Notes: generated from the letters alone by a model not told the origin. A stretch of 64,000 bases of DNA from Haliclystus octoradiatus (GCA_916610825.1 OU744446.1:39614761-39678760); one strand, 5' to 3'; shown: positions 11,401-22,549, numbered from the stretch's first letter. Numbers and translations: made by a program.

Positions 11401-14148
11401 ACCACATTCCTTTCCGATTTCAGAGCAAACCAGCTACGACGAATAGGCAGCAAACGAAAGTCAAATCTCTTCAACATTAACAACAGCATCAATGTATTCA
11501 ATCCCTGTGTAAACAGGAATCCATATATTTCAAGACAAACATGTTAAATGGAGTAATCATCATTACATGACATCTAACATGGTATGAAATGGATATTTCT
11601 CATATGTTTTAGAAAATAAATGTTTCATGACTCGCATGTTTTAGGAAATTGATTTGTCATGGTTCGCACTGTTACCACTCTAGACACACTCACTCTATAT
11701 AGTCTGTCTTGCATGATGGTGTCAACCTACCGTGGTGGGTTGTAATGCTTGCACCAATCCAACAGGACACCGCCGTCACATGCTCCAAATGTCTAAAGAG
11801 AATTACACTGATTAGAAAGTTGGGATTTTAAGCCTGAAAATAAGCTAAAGGACTACAAATATTATAATTTCATCAGAATATACTCCGTTGCCAGGAATAG
11901 CCACCGACGTAACTAACATTGTTTGTAATCAACATGATTACCTGTGTGTCTGTGAATAATTTTGAGTAGCACTATATTTAATTTATGAATTATCAATCAA
12001 TTTAGTGAAATCTGAATGAACAGTAATTAATCTCAGTCTAACTAGATGATCGTTCTTGAGTTTTGTCACCATTCCGAACCCATATTATTTCAATGTTTCT
12101 CATAAGTGACCGTTTTGTATATGTGTTTGGAGAAATACCATAGATGAGACATTTTTCTGAAATTGATATAGATATGCCCCATATTAGCTGTACAATAAAA
12201 CGTAGACATAAAGATAATTCTCAACACTAGCTACGGCAGAATAATCATTTTGTTTTCGCCCTCCATATAACACGCCATAGATGATCGATCATAGGGGTGC
12301 TATTGGAATAGCAACTATTCAAATAATAATCGGTTAGTTTTCAAAAGCCAACTGATTCAAAAGCCAAAGCGATTATGAAAAATCAAAACGAGATTTGACT
12401 ACCGATATCTTGTGAGTGAGGCTACCTCCATTGTTCACAAACAATAAATCATTGTTTTCGAATACTTTTCGAATCTCGATTTCGGAGTTGAATAGCATCT
12501 CTAATTGATTGTGATCATTATCATTAAAAAATCATCTAAAAAACTATTTTACATCAGAGACACTATGATATTCAACTAATTTTACCCGCTTAATATCACT
12601 CATTCCGCTTTATGTCACCATTTCTAGGCGGCTTTTTGATTGAAAACCTGCTTTGCGTCACAATTTCTTTGAATTTGAAACAAAGAAGTGCTATTTCAAA
12701 GTTGACTTGTGAATTCTTGTTAAACATTTCAGAAAGTAATGATCACACAGTTTGTTGTTCTTTAGAAATTGAACACAAGTATTGGCGTGTGATTTTTCTC
12801 TACTTTCAGTACATGATAGATTGCAATTTTTCAGGTTTCAGCCGGTTTAGCCATGGATTGACGGACCAGACAAAATATAAGACATACAAAACAAACACGC
12901 AACAAATATATTTCTCAGCAACGTTTTTTGCATGTTTGATGGTCCATTTGACTTCCCCTAATTACCATAACAAAAAAAATTTCAAATTACGCGCCATTAG
13001 TACTATTTCAGACTCTGTTGATATGACAATTAATTGATCGAACAGATGTGATGAAAAATGAAGCGTGTCACTTGAATCAAATGAATTCTGTAAAACTAAT
13101 GTCGAAACGAACTGAGTGAACAAACTATTTTAAATTACTAATTTAAATTACATTTATTCTGTACAGTAGTTATTGTTATTTCTATTCTTGTTTTTATCTA
13201 AATATTTCTAAATTGTTTGTTTACAAAATTAAATGTCCATGTCCGCCTCAGAGCTTTGGATTAATATTTTGAGTTCGACATTTCTATTGTTTATTTTGTT
13301 CTCTATTGTTTCATGAACTATTTGTGCTCCCTGTAGTCAATCCGCTTAATATCACGATTCTTGCTTGCTCCTATTTCATCAAGACAGTAAGATCAAAACA
13401 ACCAAAATAATAATCAAGACGGTACTAACGCAACAGACTGATCACACAGTCAAAATGGTTTGTCTGACTAGCTATCCCATAATTCATTGCGCATATCTCG
13501 GCACGGAGCCATATTGTCTTTCTTTCTTTGAAAAAAATTATTTATTCCATTTCACATTGGGTAACGGTCGTTGCAAATCACGTAACCCTTTTTGTAGGCT
13601 ATTGCAATTGATTGAGCAATTGATACTCTTTGTTATTATATTCCAGATTTTATCGCTGTGAAAATTCAAAACCGATTTGATGATGTCACAACTGATATTT
13701 GAAAATGAGGTTTTGAAAAATACATTTTTTCAAAATTATTCCTGCCGGTTAAATGGTCTTGTAATCACTTGAAAATGTCATATTAGTACAATGACAAAAC
13801 GTCGCAAAATTATGTCTGTTCTATCCCTTGTTTTCTTATCAAACTTAATAAAGCATTTAACGTTTTTTATTAACTTATTCAAATTCAAGGAAATTTACCA
13901 TTCAAGGACTATTCATAAAATTAATTAGCCTAAATCTGCATTCTATTCTATGCAATATGGTGCTAGGCAACTACGTGAATATGATTCAGACTACATATCA
14001 TCAGATTCAAAGTTCATAGCTCACCAACCATTGAGGTTTCTTTTGTAAAACATTTGCTTGTTTCCTTGAGGTTATTCTCCACAAGGAACGAATTTATGAA
14101 TGGATAAATGTCAGAAGGAACAATAGTAACATCTTGATCCTTCGACAT
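5429..14148 (-). CDS. NOLC1: NOLC1 / Nopp140 nucleolar phosphoprotein
   Basis: Seven exons: 14148-14029, 11792-11731, 10307-8199, 6701-6653, 5903-5787, 5663-5606 and 5529-5429; 871 residues. Exon 1 encodes a LisH segment ([13 protein letters not shown]). The 2.1-kb third exon encodes 17 units of about 38 residues plus a partial one, alternating an acidic serine cluster ([13 protein letters not shown]) with a basic Lys/Ala/Pro linker ([13 protein letters not shown]). The last three exons encode the conserved SRP40 C-terminus: [38 protein letters not shown] and a terminal NSIKFDSD. Nopp140 shuttles between nucleolus and Cajal bodies, binds box C/D and H/ACA snoRNPs, and is heavily phosphorylated by CK2 on the serine clusters (family knowledge). 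The donor of exon 1 (GTTGGT) is weaker than the others but is the only one that keeps frame. The start lies 227 bp from the divergent snRNP gene. Confidence 0.95.
6049..6270. repeat. Imperfect 44-46 bp tandem repeat, about 5 units
   Basis: Five consecutive units share GGTTGCTGGTAAGAGGGGG, TTCACTTAGAGGGG and CCAACCATAGAG with scattered substitutions. The array lies in NOLC1 intron 4, between the exons at 6701 and 5903. Confidence 0.85.
6958..7800. mobile_element. Non-autonomous DNA element with about 300-bp inverted arms
   Basis: The two ends are imperfect inverted copies: AAAGTGAACATGACAC at 6958 mirrors GTGTCATGTGCACTTT ending at 7798. Inside, ACAGATTCGGGTAGCT, TTACTATAGGAA, AAAGTTTCTAACGTCC and TCAGCTATGC recur inverted in the other arm. 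Arms cover about 6958-7260 and 7490-7800, so the element can fold over most of its length. It has no coding capacity and sits in NOLC1 intron 3. I could not identify a target-site duplication. Confidence 0.75.
10841..10906. repeat. 19-bp tandem repeat, 3.5 units
   Basis: GACTATTATGACCTCTGAT occurs three times without change, followed by half a unit. It lies in NOLC1 intron 2. Confidence 0.95.
11793..14028. other. NOLC1 intron 1
   Basis: No second gene is visible. Open frames at 12612-13037 and 13365-13661 (plus) lack domains, splice context and codon bias, and I treat them as chance. The segment 13768-13850 is a dispersed repeat with an inexact copy at 27888-27965 in BICC1: CATATTAGTACAATGA and TTCTTATCAAA are shared. 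Confidence 0.6.
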
Positions 14149-14375
14149 ACTTTCTTGAAGTTGCAGCTCTCTTATTTTGAGAAAACAACCTCAAATAAAT
14201 AAATGAACGAGAAAACCAAAGAAAGTGAACACATGTGATTTATCAGGACTGTTTCTCTGGCCTCCCTTTGTCAATCAAAATGGCATCAGGCCGCATCGTT
14301 CTGAAAGCGCGTTGGATCTCAATTCTGAAAATTTAGAAGTGATTTTGATTTTAGCAGGACTTATACACATTGAAA
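14149..14375. promoter_or_regulatory. Compact divergent promoter region, NOLC1 / snRNP gene
   Basis: The 227 bp separate the start codons of NOLC1 (minus) and the SNRPA-like gene (plus), so both 5' UTRs and a shared promoter must fit here unless non-coding first exons lie elsewhere. No clear TATA box was seen. Both products act in nuclear RNP biology, which makes co-regulation plausible but unproven. Confidence 0.5.
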
Positions 14376-17300
14376 ATGGATATTCCACCCAACCAAACGA
14401 TATATATCAACAATTTAAATGAAAAGATTAAAAAAGAAGGTAAATAATGGTGCATATCTAGCGGATAAAAGTTGATAAAACTTCTCAAAGTCAACATCTT
14501 GCTTGGGATGCATTACCAATGCATATCCTACAGGCTGCATCATGATCATTGCTGGAGATCATGATGATCACATCAGTCCAAGAAGAATAGGAATGATATA
14601 GGCTATTATACATTATTTAATTTCAACCACATGTGAATAATACATTTGGTAATTGATATTTGCATTAATTATGCTACATACAAACGGTTGACGTCATCTG
14701 ACATCTGATAGGACTAGGCCAAATTTGCCTGTTTAGGTTGAGTGTTGAGAGATCTATTGATGGCAAATTGGCTACTTTAGGAACAGACTATCATAGCCTA
14801 CCGGTGTCTGTAACGTGCGTGCATGTCTGCTGCATGCATTTAAAGGAAATACGCCATAATTTATCACCTTTTTGACTACAACCTTCGCTTATGAATTTCA
14901 GATCGGCGTGACAGGGGTGATTAGCTCAGTTGGCAGAGCAACCGAACTTCAGATCGTGTCATATCTGATCGACTGTGGTTCAAATCCCCCTAAGGTCAAC
15001 TCAGCCTTGACTTTATCTGTAATATCAAATGAGTACCATCTAAGGATGGCGGATGGAATGGTTCAGAAGGAATTGCATTGTGAGTAGCTGCGGCTCATCG
15101 TTGCGCATTGACAATCAAGGCCTATCTGCTATGAAATCTGTTGAAATTGATCTGCAGTGTCGCGGCTGAGATCTAAGGAGCGTTTAACATCATTGCTCTT
15201 AGCGAAAAGAGCCACTCCTCTAGAAATAGAGGAGTGGTACGGGTGCCTTCGGTAGGGCGACACTGTCCACATTACTTACTTTTACGAATTTCAGCGTCTC
15301 AATGTTATTAAAAATATTCTGACCTGGCAAAATTTGGCAGTTGCTGTCATGTCGTAATTGATGGGGAATTATTCCAAACCGAGTTCTAGACTTAATTGAT
15401 TTATTAATTAAGAGATTTAAAAGTAAAGCCGTATAGCTAAGAATTTTCCATGAATTGTTGAACTTGATTTGGCAGAAAATCCATCACACGAAAACGCAAA
15501 TATTTGTAGGGTTAAAAAGTTCTGAAATGTTTATCGAAGTCTATATCTGTATCATCAATGTGATACATGCATTGCCTTGAAATTACTAAAAATAAGTTTT
15601 CAATTTTTAATTTGAAATTGGTAGGCCTATATATGTTTAATACTGTATTAAAACGGTAATATCATATAACGTTATAGCTGTCATTAATATCATAATTTAG
15701 CGGTCGAACAATAATTTAATAAATCGTTTTATCAGAATATTAATAAATTAATCAAGTCTGGAGTAAGGTCCACGACAATTACGACATGACATCTACTGCC
15801 AAATTTATCCAAGCCAGAACTGTTTTCGTAACATTGAGACGCTAAAAATTGTGGTACAAAAAGATGATAAATTTTGACGTGTTTCCTGCACTGTAGCACT
15901 TGTTAAAAGTGACATTTAATGACTTCAACTTCCATTTTCAAATTTTAATGATATGCCAAGTTTAAACTAAAACTTGGAAAATATCATTGTATTGAAAATT
16001 TTGCAGTGGAAAGTTTTCTAGGAGCCAGAATCTTGAGCACTAGAGATGTTGTTCCGTTCGTTTGATCACTCGTATTGTGTTGTTTGTTTCCCTCTCTCAT
16101 TCAAATTTGTTGAAGATGCAATGGCGATGGTCGGTCCTGTTCCTTTTAATTACATTAATGCTGTGACAATTCTGTTTGTCAATTTAATAATATCAAAACT
16201 GTTGAGAAGTTCATAGAAAATATCTTGAAATGAATGTGTTAGAGGTTGAAAACAATTTATTTGAGAGATTCATTGATGTTACATCAAACCGTGCTAAAAC
16301 CTAGCCCTGCTTTGGTATGTCACTAAATAAGAATTGGTAAGCATATAACATCAGATCTGTAGATCTTGAAATTGTAAAAAGAGATGAAAAAAAATTTTTA
16401 AGTAGAAGGGCAGCGTTATTTTCACATCTTTGGAAGCTTTGAGGTGCCATATAGAATCTAAAATGTTGTAGCTAAAACTTGCATTTCTGGACTCTGCTCA
16501 TTGAGCCCAATCATTTTCAGAAGTTTCAAATGGGGATATTTATTGCCAGATGTCTTTTACACAAATGATCTTCCTGCTAAACAATGAGTTGAAATTTGAT
16601 TTTCAGTAGAAATTCAATCTTGGCTGCGCACAGTGCTATTAATATCCTATCCCCCATTGCACAAAATGCCTTTTTACCAATTGCTTTGCACATTAATTAT
16701 AAATTTGCAAATTTTGCTAGCTAATGTGGAGGCTGTTCTTGATATCAAATGAGATTTAATAAACTTTTATATTTTCATTTGTGACTTTTAGAACTCAAGA
16801 AATCTTTATTTGCAATATTTACTCAATTTGGAAAAATCGTTGACATAGTTGCTTTGAAGACGTTAAAAATGAGAGGACAAGCTTTTGTAGTCTTTGAAGA
16901 GATCAACAGCGCTACAAATGCGATGAGGTCAATTCAAGGCTTTCCATTCTATGACAAACCAATGGTGAGTGAGTGAGTGAGATTGATCGCATATTATTAC
17001 AATGTTTCATGACATAACTGCTGACAAGTAAAAACATTTAATTTTTCTCACACAAGAAAATCACGTACGCAAAATCAAAGTCTGATGCAGCTCTTCGCTT
17101 GGCAGGAAATACTGCACCAAGAGAAAAGAGGCTAAAAGAAAAGAGAAAAGCAGAAGAAGGTGACTATCATGCCACCATTGTCGTATCTTAGCAACATGGT
17201 ATCAACATGGACGTTAATGCTGTATTTTGTTGTTTCTTCTAGTGAGAAGTGAGAAAGCAGCAGCTAAGAAAGCAATGGCTCCTTCTGTTCCAGTTCAACG

Positions 17301-18505
17301 TAAAGCACCAACCCAGACTAGTAGGTCTTCCCATAATCTATTTTTACTGTAATTATATATTTCACTTACTACTAGTTAATAGTCATCAATCAATCAATCA
17401 TAATATTATGTTGCGTTAATGTATTTTGTACATTTCTGTTTGCTTCATAAAGTTGCTCCTGTTGAAACCGCAGTTGTGAACACCCCCGCACAGAATCAAG
17501 CGCCAGAATTACCTAACAGAATTTTATTCTTAACAAATCTACCAACTGAGACAACCGAGATGATGCTGAGAATGTTATTTAATCAGTAAGTCACCTACAC
17601 GTCACCTATTATTATTTTATCAATGAATAACCAAACTTTGCTTGTTTACTTGACTGATCTATAAGTCCCGCTTTGATACGCCGCCATTTGACAAGTGGTA
17701 AGCGGGACTTATTCCCTTCGTACAACGGCATTCTGTTTGATTGTATTGTTCTGACAAATGATCACGCATTTGATGTATTGGGAAAGACGGGGTCCAATGT
17801 TACATAAATTCACGAAAGATGCAACATGCAAGCCAAAATAAAATGAATTAAATCTATATGGAAACTCATGGTTATTAAATCAAGTCGATTAACTGATGCT
17901 TGTCAAAAGTTACAAACTTATTTCAACATCATCATTCAAACAAAATACAAATGGCAAAATTATCTGTAAATGTTTTTACCCTTCAGGATTGTTTAATACT
18001 GTATCCAATTGTGAATGCTTTGGGTTACCATCGAAAAATTCAGCAGTTCCACGTCATGTACAAGAGCAAGGGAAAGATTTATTCAGAATATAGCAACCTT
18101 TAAGTGTAATGTTTATCATTTCAACCTGTATTTCGATCTCCAGCGAGCGCTCAAAAAGTTTGCAGTAAACAGGAGCGTTCCCTAAATCTTTAAGATTTTA
18201 TCCTAAATAAGATTTTGTTAGCGGTTTCTTTGTTTTCTAAAACAATAGAATTGCCAAAGGACACAAGTCTCACTTACCAACATATCAAAATCGTCATAGT
18301 AAAAAGTGAGACTTGTTTACAGAAATCTTATTTCCTCTTTTTTAGATTTCAAGGCTTTCAAGAGGTTCGTCTTGTGCCTGGTCGCCATGACATTGCCTTT
18401 GTTGAATATGAAACTGACAGCCAATCAGCAATTGCCAGAGATAACCTTCAAGGATTTAAAATTACACCTACAAACTTGATGAAGATCTCATTTGCTAAGA
18501 AATAG
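14376..18505 (+). CDS. SNRPA: U1A/U2B'' snRNP protein (two RRMs)
   Basis: Six exons: 14376-14439, 16792-16964, 17057-17159, 17243-17320, 17453-17585 and 18346-18505; 236 residues. RRM1 (about residues 8-86) carries RNP2 IYINNL and RNP1 RGQAFVVF. A basic, Ala/Lys-rich linker follows, then RRM2 (about 160-236) with [21 protein letters not shown] and the C-terminal MKISFAKK shared by vertebrate U1A and U2B''. These proteins bind the loop of U1 stem-loop II and U2 stem-loop IV in the spliceosome. Many invertebrates have a single gene (SNF) doing both jobs, and the 236-residue length lies closer to U2B'' than to human U1A, so SNRPB2 is an equally valid label. Intron 1 (2.35 kb) carries a SINE and a TIR element. 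A poly(A) signal AATAAA is at 18615-18620. Confidence 0.93.
14903..15262 (+). mobile_element. tRNA-derived SINE (most complete copy)
   Basis: The head resembles a tRNA with an A-box-like TTAGCTCAGTTGGCAGAGC and a B box GGTTCAAATCC about 50 bp later. An unrelated body follows (GACAATCAAGG, CTGCAGTGTCGCGGCTGAGA) and a tail with a short hairpin (CTCCTCTAGAAATAGAGGAG) and GGGTGCCTTCGG. Body and tail recur at 28959-29105, and the tail again at 45846-45925, so this is a dispersed family. It sits in intron 1 of the snRNP gene. Confidence 0.8.
15284..15851. mobile_element. MITE-like element with about 75-bp terminal inverted repeats
   Basis: The left end (AGCGTCTCAATGTTA, GGCAAAATTTGGCAGT, GTCATGTCGTAATTG) is mirrored at the right end (CAATTACGACATGAC, ACTGCCAAATTT, AACATTGAGACGCT). 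The interior is AT-rich and non-coding. Total length is about 570 bp, in intron 1 of the snRNP gene, directly after the SINE. No clear target duplication. Confidence 0.75.
17661..17712. repeat. Perfect 13-bp inverted repeat in intron 5 of the snRNP gene
   Basis: ATAAGTCCCGCTT at 17661-17673 is mirrored by AAGCGGGACTTAT at 17700-17712 with a 26-bp spacer. It could be a MITE remnant or a pre-mRNA hairpin. A second one with different sequence lies in the same intron. Confidence 0.6.
18263..18316. repeat. Second perfect 13-bp inverted repeat, near the last acceptor
   Basis: ACAAGTCTCACTT at 18263-18275 pairs with AAGTGAGACTTGT at 18304-18316 across a 28-bp loop. It lies 30 bp before the acceptor of the last exon of the snRNP gene, so the hairpin could influence recognition of that exon. 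Its stem is too short for a canonical microRNA precursor. Confidence 0.6.
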
Positions 18506-18614
18506 GAAAATGTAGACAGCCAGAGTTGTCATTACAACATTAAACGCTTGCACAAGCCTCCTACCAAGGTTCATGCTGGTTATTAATGTTTTGTCATTTG
18601 ACGGTTTATTTGTA

Positions 18615-18620
18615 AATAAA
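18615..18620 (+). terminator. Poly(A) signal of the snRNP gene
   Basis: AATAAA 110 bp after the stop codon, the first canonical hexamer in the 3' UTR. Confidence 0.6.
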
Positions 18621-18840
18621 GTACTACATAACGTACATGGTGTCTCAGCATGATCAATTGTATTGTATTACATATGCCTGGAAAAAGATGGTTGTGTGTT
18701 CAATCAAAGTAATTAGTATGTGGTTTCATTCTAATCATTTTGAACGTTAAAAAAAACTAATCTATCAGATTACGCTGATTAATTTGATAAGATATTACAA
18801 AATGTGTTGAATCATTTTGTTTTGAACATAACACTTTCAT

Positions 18841-19806
18841 TTATTCTTCGTCTTCCTTATATTGCGTCCGTTCATCAGTTTCAGGGAGAGGGTCCCCTTC
18901 GATAAACATAGCTTTTGTTACTTCGAATACCAAAGGTCGAACAATGTAATGTAGCTTTTCTAAATGCTTCTTCAATTTGAATTGTTCCCCTTTAAGGTTT
19001 ATTGTCCGTCCTGTGATTGATAACTTTGACGTGAAAATAAGATCAGCATCAATCTGTAAGGCATCATCAAGCGCATTGAAGTTATACGGACATTCTATGA
19101 TCATACTCAATTGATGAATGACTTTGTTGACGCTGCGTTTCGATGTCAATAAGTATCTTTTGACCCTGTAAGTTGGTGGTACATCTGTGTCGTCATTACC
19201 ATCATCTTCAGTAATGTCAATTTCTTCTGAATTGATAAGATCTCTCGGGGATGCTGCGATCGTCACAGATGGACTAATGAAAGACAATGACAACGGACCA
19301 CGCATTTGCTTTGTCACGCAGTCGTTGGTATAATATGAATCGTCCATTAATGATTGTCCATTCAACTTGATACTAAATAATGAACCAAACTCAGAATTCT
19401 GTAGATGCCGTGGTGAACACTGGTATACTTGCCACGTAGGGTAGATCAAAATCAAAGCAAGGAACAACCCAACGTACCTTACCGATGAACGAAACCGTTT
19501 CACGAGCGCACAAACAACCAAAGCAGCCCACAATAATAAAAATATGTTACGGTATCTCTTTGTACGTCGGAATTGTTTGAATCCACCACCAAACACTTGC
19601 ATAACAGCTGGCAAGACAGGTAATAACATAGGTGCTAGCATAGCTAAGGCCATTGCTCTTTTACCAAACAGCGAATCGCTTTCTTTCTTCCCGGTCGGTC
19701 GTCGCCTTGGTGGTGGTGGGCCAGACGGCAACTCTTTCTGCTGAGTTAGCTTATCTCTCATCCTGCTCCTTCTTTTTTCAAGTGGATCATCCATTTCTTT
19801 TGCCAT
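18841..19806 (-). CDS. Unknown intronless membrane protein, 321 residues
   Basis: A single uninterrupted frame of 321 residues. The N-terminus (1-48) is charged and proline-rich (PPPPRRRP). A hydrophobic block follows at about 49-72 (MALAMLAPMLLPVLPAVM), then two closely spaced helices at about 87-105 and 110-127 separated by a basic turn (KRFRSSVR). The C-terminal 195 residues are soluble, with an acidic cluster (ITEDDGNDDTD, about 197-207) and an acidic tail. I do not recognise a family. Three hydrophobic helices and a large hydrophilic C-terminus suggest an organelle or plasma membrane protein. The AATAAA hexamer formed at 18844-18839 overlaps the stop codon. It is convergent with the snRNP gene. 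Confidence 0.7.
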   Translation of the reverse strand: MAKEMDDPLEKRRSRMRDKLTQQKELPSGPPPPRRRPTGKKESDSLFGKRAMALAMLAPMLLPVLPAVMQVFGGGFKQFRRTKRYRNIFLLLWAALVVCALVKRFRSSVRYVGLFLALILIYPTWQVYQCSPRHLQNSEFGSLFSIKLNGQSLMDDSYYTNDCVTKQMRGPLSLSFISPSVTIAASPRDLINSEEIDITEDDGNDDTDVPPTYRVKRYLLTSKRSVNKVIHQLSMIIECPYNFNALDDALQIDADLIFTSKLSITGRTINLKGEQFKLKKHLEKLHYIVRPLVFEVTKAMFIEGDPLPETDERTQYKEDEE

Positions 19807-20045
19807 TCTAACCGTTATTGTAAGTCAAAACTGCAGCGAAAGCAACTCGTCTTAACTATCTTCCTCTCTTAGAAAATTACGACCAAACTTTTTCCTGTAT
19901 CAGCCTCAAAATCTTTACATGTGAACGAGGCAGTCATAACAATGCCACTCCTCCCATTATCACCATGACAACATTTAACGATTCAAGAAGTATTTTAAAT
20001 TGTTTTGTGTGTATATAACTAATAACTTAATTTGAGATAATGTGA

Positions 20046-21135
20046 TTATTTTTTGGCTAATAGAGCCTCTCTTGAGTGCTTACGCTTTTTCCCTTGGCTA
20101 AGCCACCATGGGCAACACGCACTAGAGAGTATTGTCTCTAGTTCAGCGCTTGATTTGATTGAAATAACAATCAGCGCACACAATGACGACAGCCCTAGTA
20201 ACATGAATATACTTATTCCAACAACACTGACGTCTTTATTGATTTCAACTGCACCAATAGATCCCATTGTATCCAATGCCGTGTAAATACCATTGAAATA
20301 TGTTCCGTTGTGGCATATTGCGTTGATGCCACCCACTTGTATTAGAGATATAAAGACGATGTCTATGGTAACCATCATTTTCATGTACGGATATGATACA
20401 TCAATTATGCTTTTACGTTCTATGGTTGATATTAAACCAGCAAACATGTAACGCAATAACCTACTACCAAAGTAGATTGCAAATGCGTATAGAAGGATGC
20501 CTATCGAGATGGAAATGACGTAAAACACTTTGGACAGAGAAGATTCAAGATTGTAGCCACTGTTACCTGAAAAATAATTGAAAATACGTTTAAGATTGAT
20601 TGATAGGTACTTTTCTTTTGTTCTCCTGTATCATGATAACTCAAATTGTTAATTAAGAAAAAAAACAATATTTATCAAATCAGGTAACACATTCAAATAT
20701 TATACTAGCAATATGGAATAAACACATTTGTAGGATATTTAACAAGGATAAGCTTTTGCAGTTGGTTCAGAATAAAAAATAGGATTAAAAGTTAAACCTA
20801 CCCAAAGTCGCCATTGATGTTATGCTGTAGAGGAAGGCTACTCTAAAAGTTTGAAATAATTGATGGCGTTCTTCTTGATTAAATTGGTCAACTGACTGTA
20901 GCAGAGCATGATTCAAACCTCCCATAGGTAACGCATTTTGTTTTATTATCGGATAAAGCTGTTCGTAAATATTATTTGCTTGAATATTGATTGATAAATC
21001 TCCACCTTCTTCGGCATGATGCTCAAATGTTTGAAAAACCAATGCGCATAAGGCTGCGTAACAATGTAAAATCCAAGCATTGATGATAAATGCTACAGCA
21101 CACACTTGCCAAGACATTCTCAGTATTATATTCAA
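20046..21135 (-). CDS. K2P-like four-helix membrane protein with degenerate pores, copy A
   Basis: Two exons, 21135-20802 and 20566-20046; 284 residues. The order is helix 1 (about 10-33), an outer loop of about 65 residues, a pore-like re-entrant segment (YSITSMATLGNSG), helix 2, helix 3, a second pore-like segment (GIYTALDTMGSIGAVE) and helix 4, then a short basic tail (KKRKHSREALLAKK). This is the M1-P1-M2-M3-P2-M4 plan of two-pore-domain K+ channels. The single intron splits the glycine codon at the P1 filter in phase 1, where KCNK genes commonly have an intron. The filters read LGNSG and IGAVE instead of GYG/GFG, so K+ selectivity is doubtful. The start could also be the in-frame ATG seven codons later. 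Head-to-head with its paralogue. Confidence 0.65.
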
Positions 21136-21393
21136 TAATAAATCCTATATTCAGTATAATGCTTCTTACAACTTTAACAAAACCCTTGAAACATCCAGAG
21201 CATTTTCATTTTTCAAGTGTGTTGATCATGGTGTAATGATAGAAGGAGAGCTGGGGACTGGTTGATCACAAAATGAAAAGCGTCAATCAAAAGCGAAGCC
21301 AAAAGTTTGTCACAAATAGAATTAGGATGGGAAGTGTTTGAATTGTAATTTAGAGTGCAGTTTACGGAGATATAGAAGAGAAATATTGCTATC
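21136..21393. promoter_or_regulatory. Divergent intergenic region of the K2P-like pair
   Basis: 258 bp between the two start codons, the only space for both promoters. No recognisable TATA box or initiator was found by eye. Confidence 0.4.
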
Positions 21394-22549
21394 ATGATAC
21401 TACTGTTTATCCGCCCTGCAGTATTCATAATTTTCGTTCATGGTTTTATCATCATATCTGCAATCATATACAGTAAACTTGAATACCGAAAATTTGAAGA
21501 TGGAGAAAAAGAACCAACTCTGCATTACTTGAATTTGTCCATGAATAACGGGTCTATTATACCTATAACAAGTGCAAATAGCTCTCGATTTAAATCATTT
21601 GTTGATGGTTATGTTGCTGCATATAACTTGGAGAAGAAAAGGAATATGAGTGAGTCATTTGGTGACCTTACGAAAGCCTATTTCTTTTCACTGACCACTG
21701 TGTCTGGTGTCGGTGAGTTTTGCCTACTTTTCAACTTTTTAAAATCAGTCATTTTAAAATGTAATGCATATGTCAGACTTTCAGAATGTAATCTTTAAAT
21801 TATTTAATGGCCATTTCGTTTGTTTTTGACCACATAATTCCATTGACATGTGACATCTTTTACCAAGGTGATATTAAATTATTTATTTTATTTTTCCAGG
21901 TAATAGTGGCATGTTTCTTCAAACAATAGAAAGCAAAAATTTCTATATTTTCTGTATCATTGCTGGTGTGGTATTATACGTCACGGCTCTTCACCATATT
22001 GCGGTGCTTCTGTTACCAATTCTAACGTACGCATCGCAAATTCAGAATGAGAGGAATGAACTGACTGGTGCATTCTCAAAGGAAAGAGTAATTTTGTTTG
22101 CGTATGGCCTCCTGATCATATCCATTCTGTTTTTAGCCATCTCGGCTCTATTCGCCGGTCACTCATATGTATTTGGGTTGTATGCGTCATTTGATATTGT
22201 TTTGAAAATAGGCAATATCAAATGGTTCGCATATCTACTGCCTTGGAATAAAGAAGCATTTGTTGTTGGCCTCGATTTATTTATGTTTCTAGGCCATAGT
22301 CTGTTATATGCGGTGGTATATATCTCAATCCATTTTATAAAGACGGGTGAGCTAATACAAAAGATGAGGAAATGGCCGTGTCTAGATGGATTTTTACACG
22401 ATTACGAGCCGTTACTTCAAAATGATGATACTGCACATAGTGACAGTTACGACAATTTAGAAATGACAGAAAATCAGACAGACAATTCTGACGTATTAGG
22501 CGGTGATACTATTCCTCAAGACACAAATGAATATTCAGTAGTAAAATAA
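21394..22549 (+). CDS. K2P-like four-helix membrane protein with degenerate pores, copy B
   Basis: Two exons, 21394-21712 and 21900-22549; 322 residues. Helix 1 (about 4-27) is followed by an outer loop with several N-glycosylation sequons (NLS, NGS, NSS, NMS), as in the K2P cap. Then come P1 (YFFSLTTVSGVGNSG), helix 2, helix 3, P2 (FGLYASFDIVLKIGN), helix 4 and a 75-residue acidic tail. The intron splits the same glycine codon as in copy A, showing the two are paralogues. P1 retains the TT-x-x-G pattern but reads GVGNSG, and P2 has KIGN. It may be an ion channel with altered selectivity or a non-conducting subunit (inference). Confidence 0.65.

Noticed and set aside
12612..13037. 141-codon plus-strand frame in NOLC1 intron 1
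   Set aside because: No domain, no splice context, base composition like surrounding AT-rich intron.
14911..15000. Functional tRNA gene
   Set aside because: Boxes A and B are present but the acceptor stem does not pair and the rest matches a dispersed SINE.
18506..18620. U1A autoregulatory element in the 3' UTR of the snRNP gene
   Set aside because: Only one imperfect match to AUUGCAC (CUUGCAC); the known element needs two.
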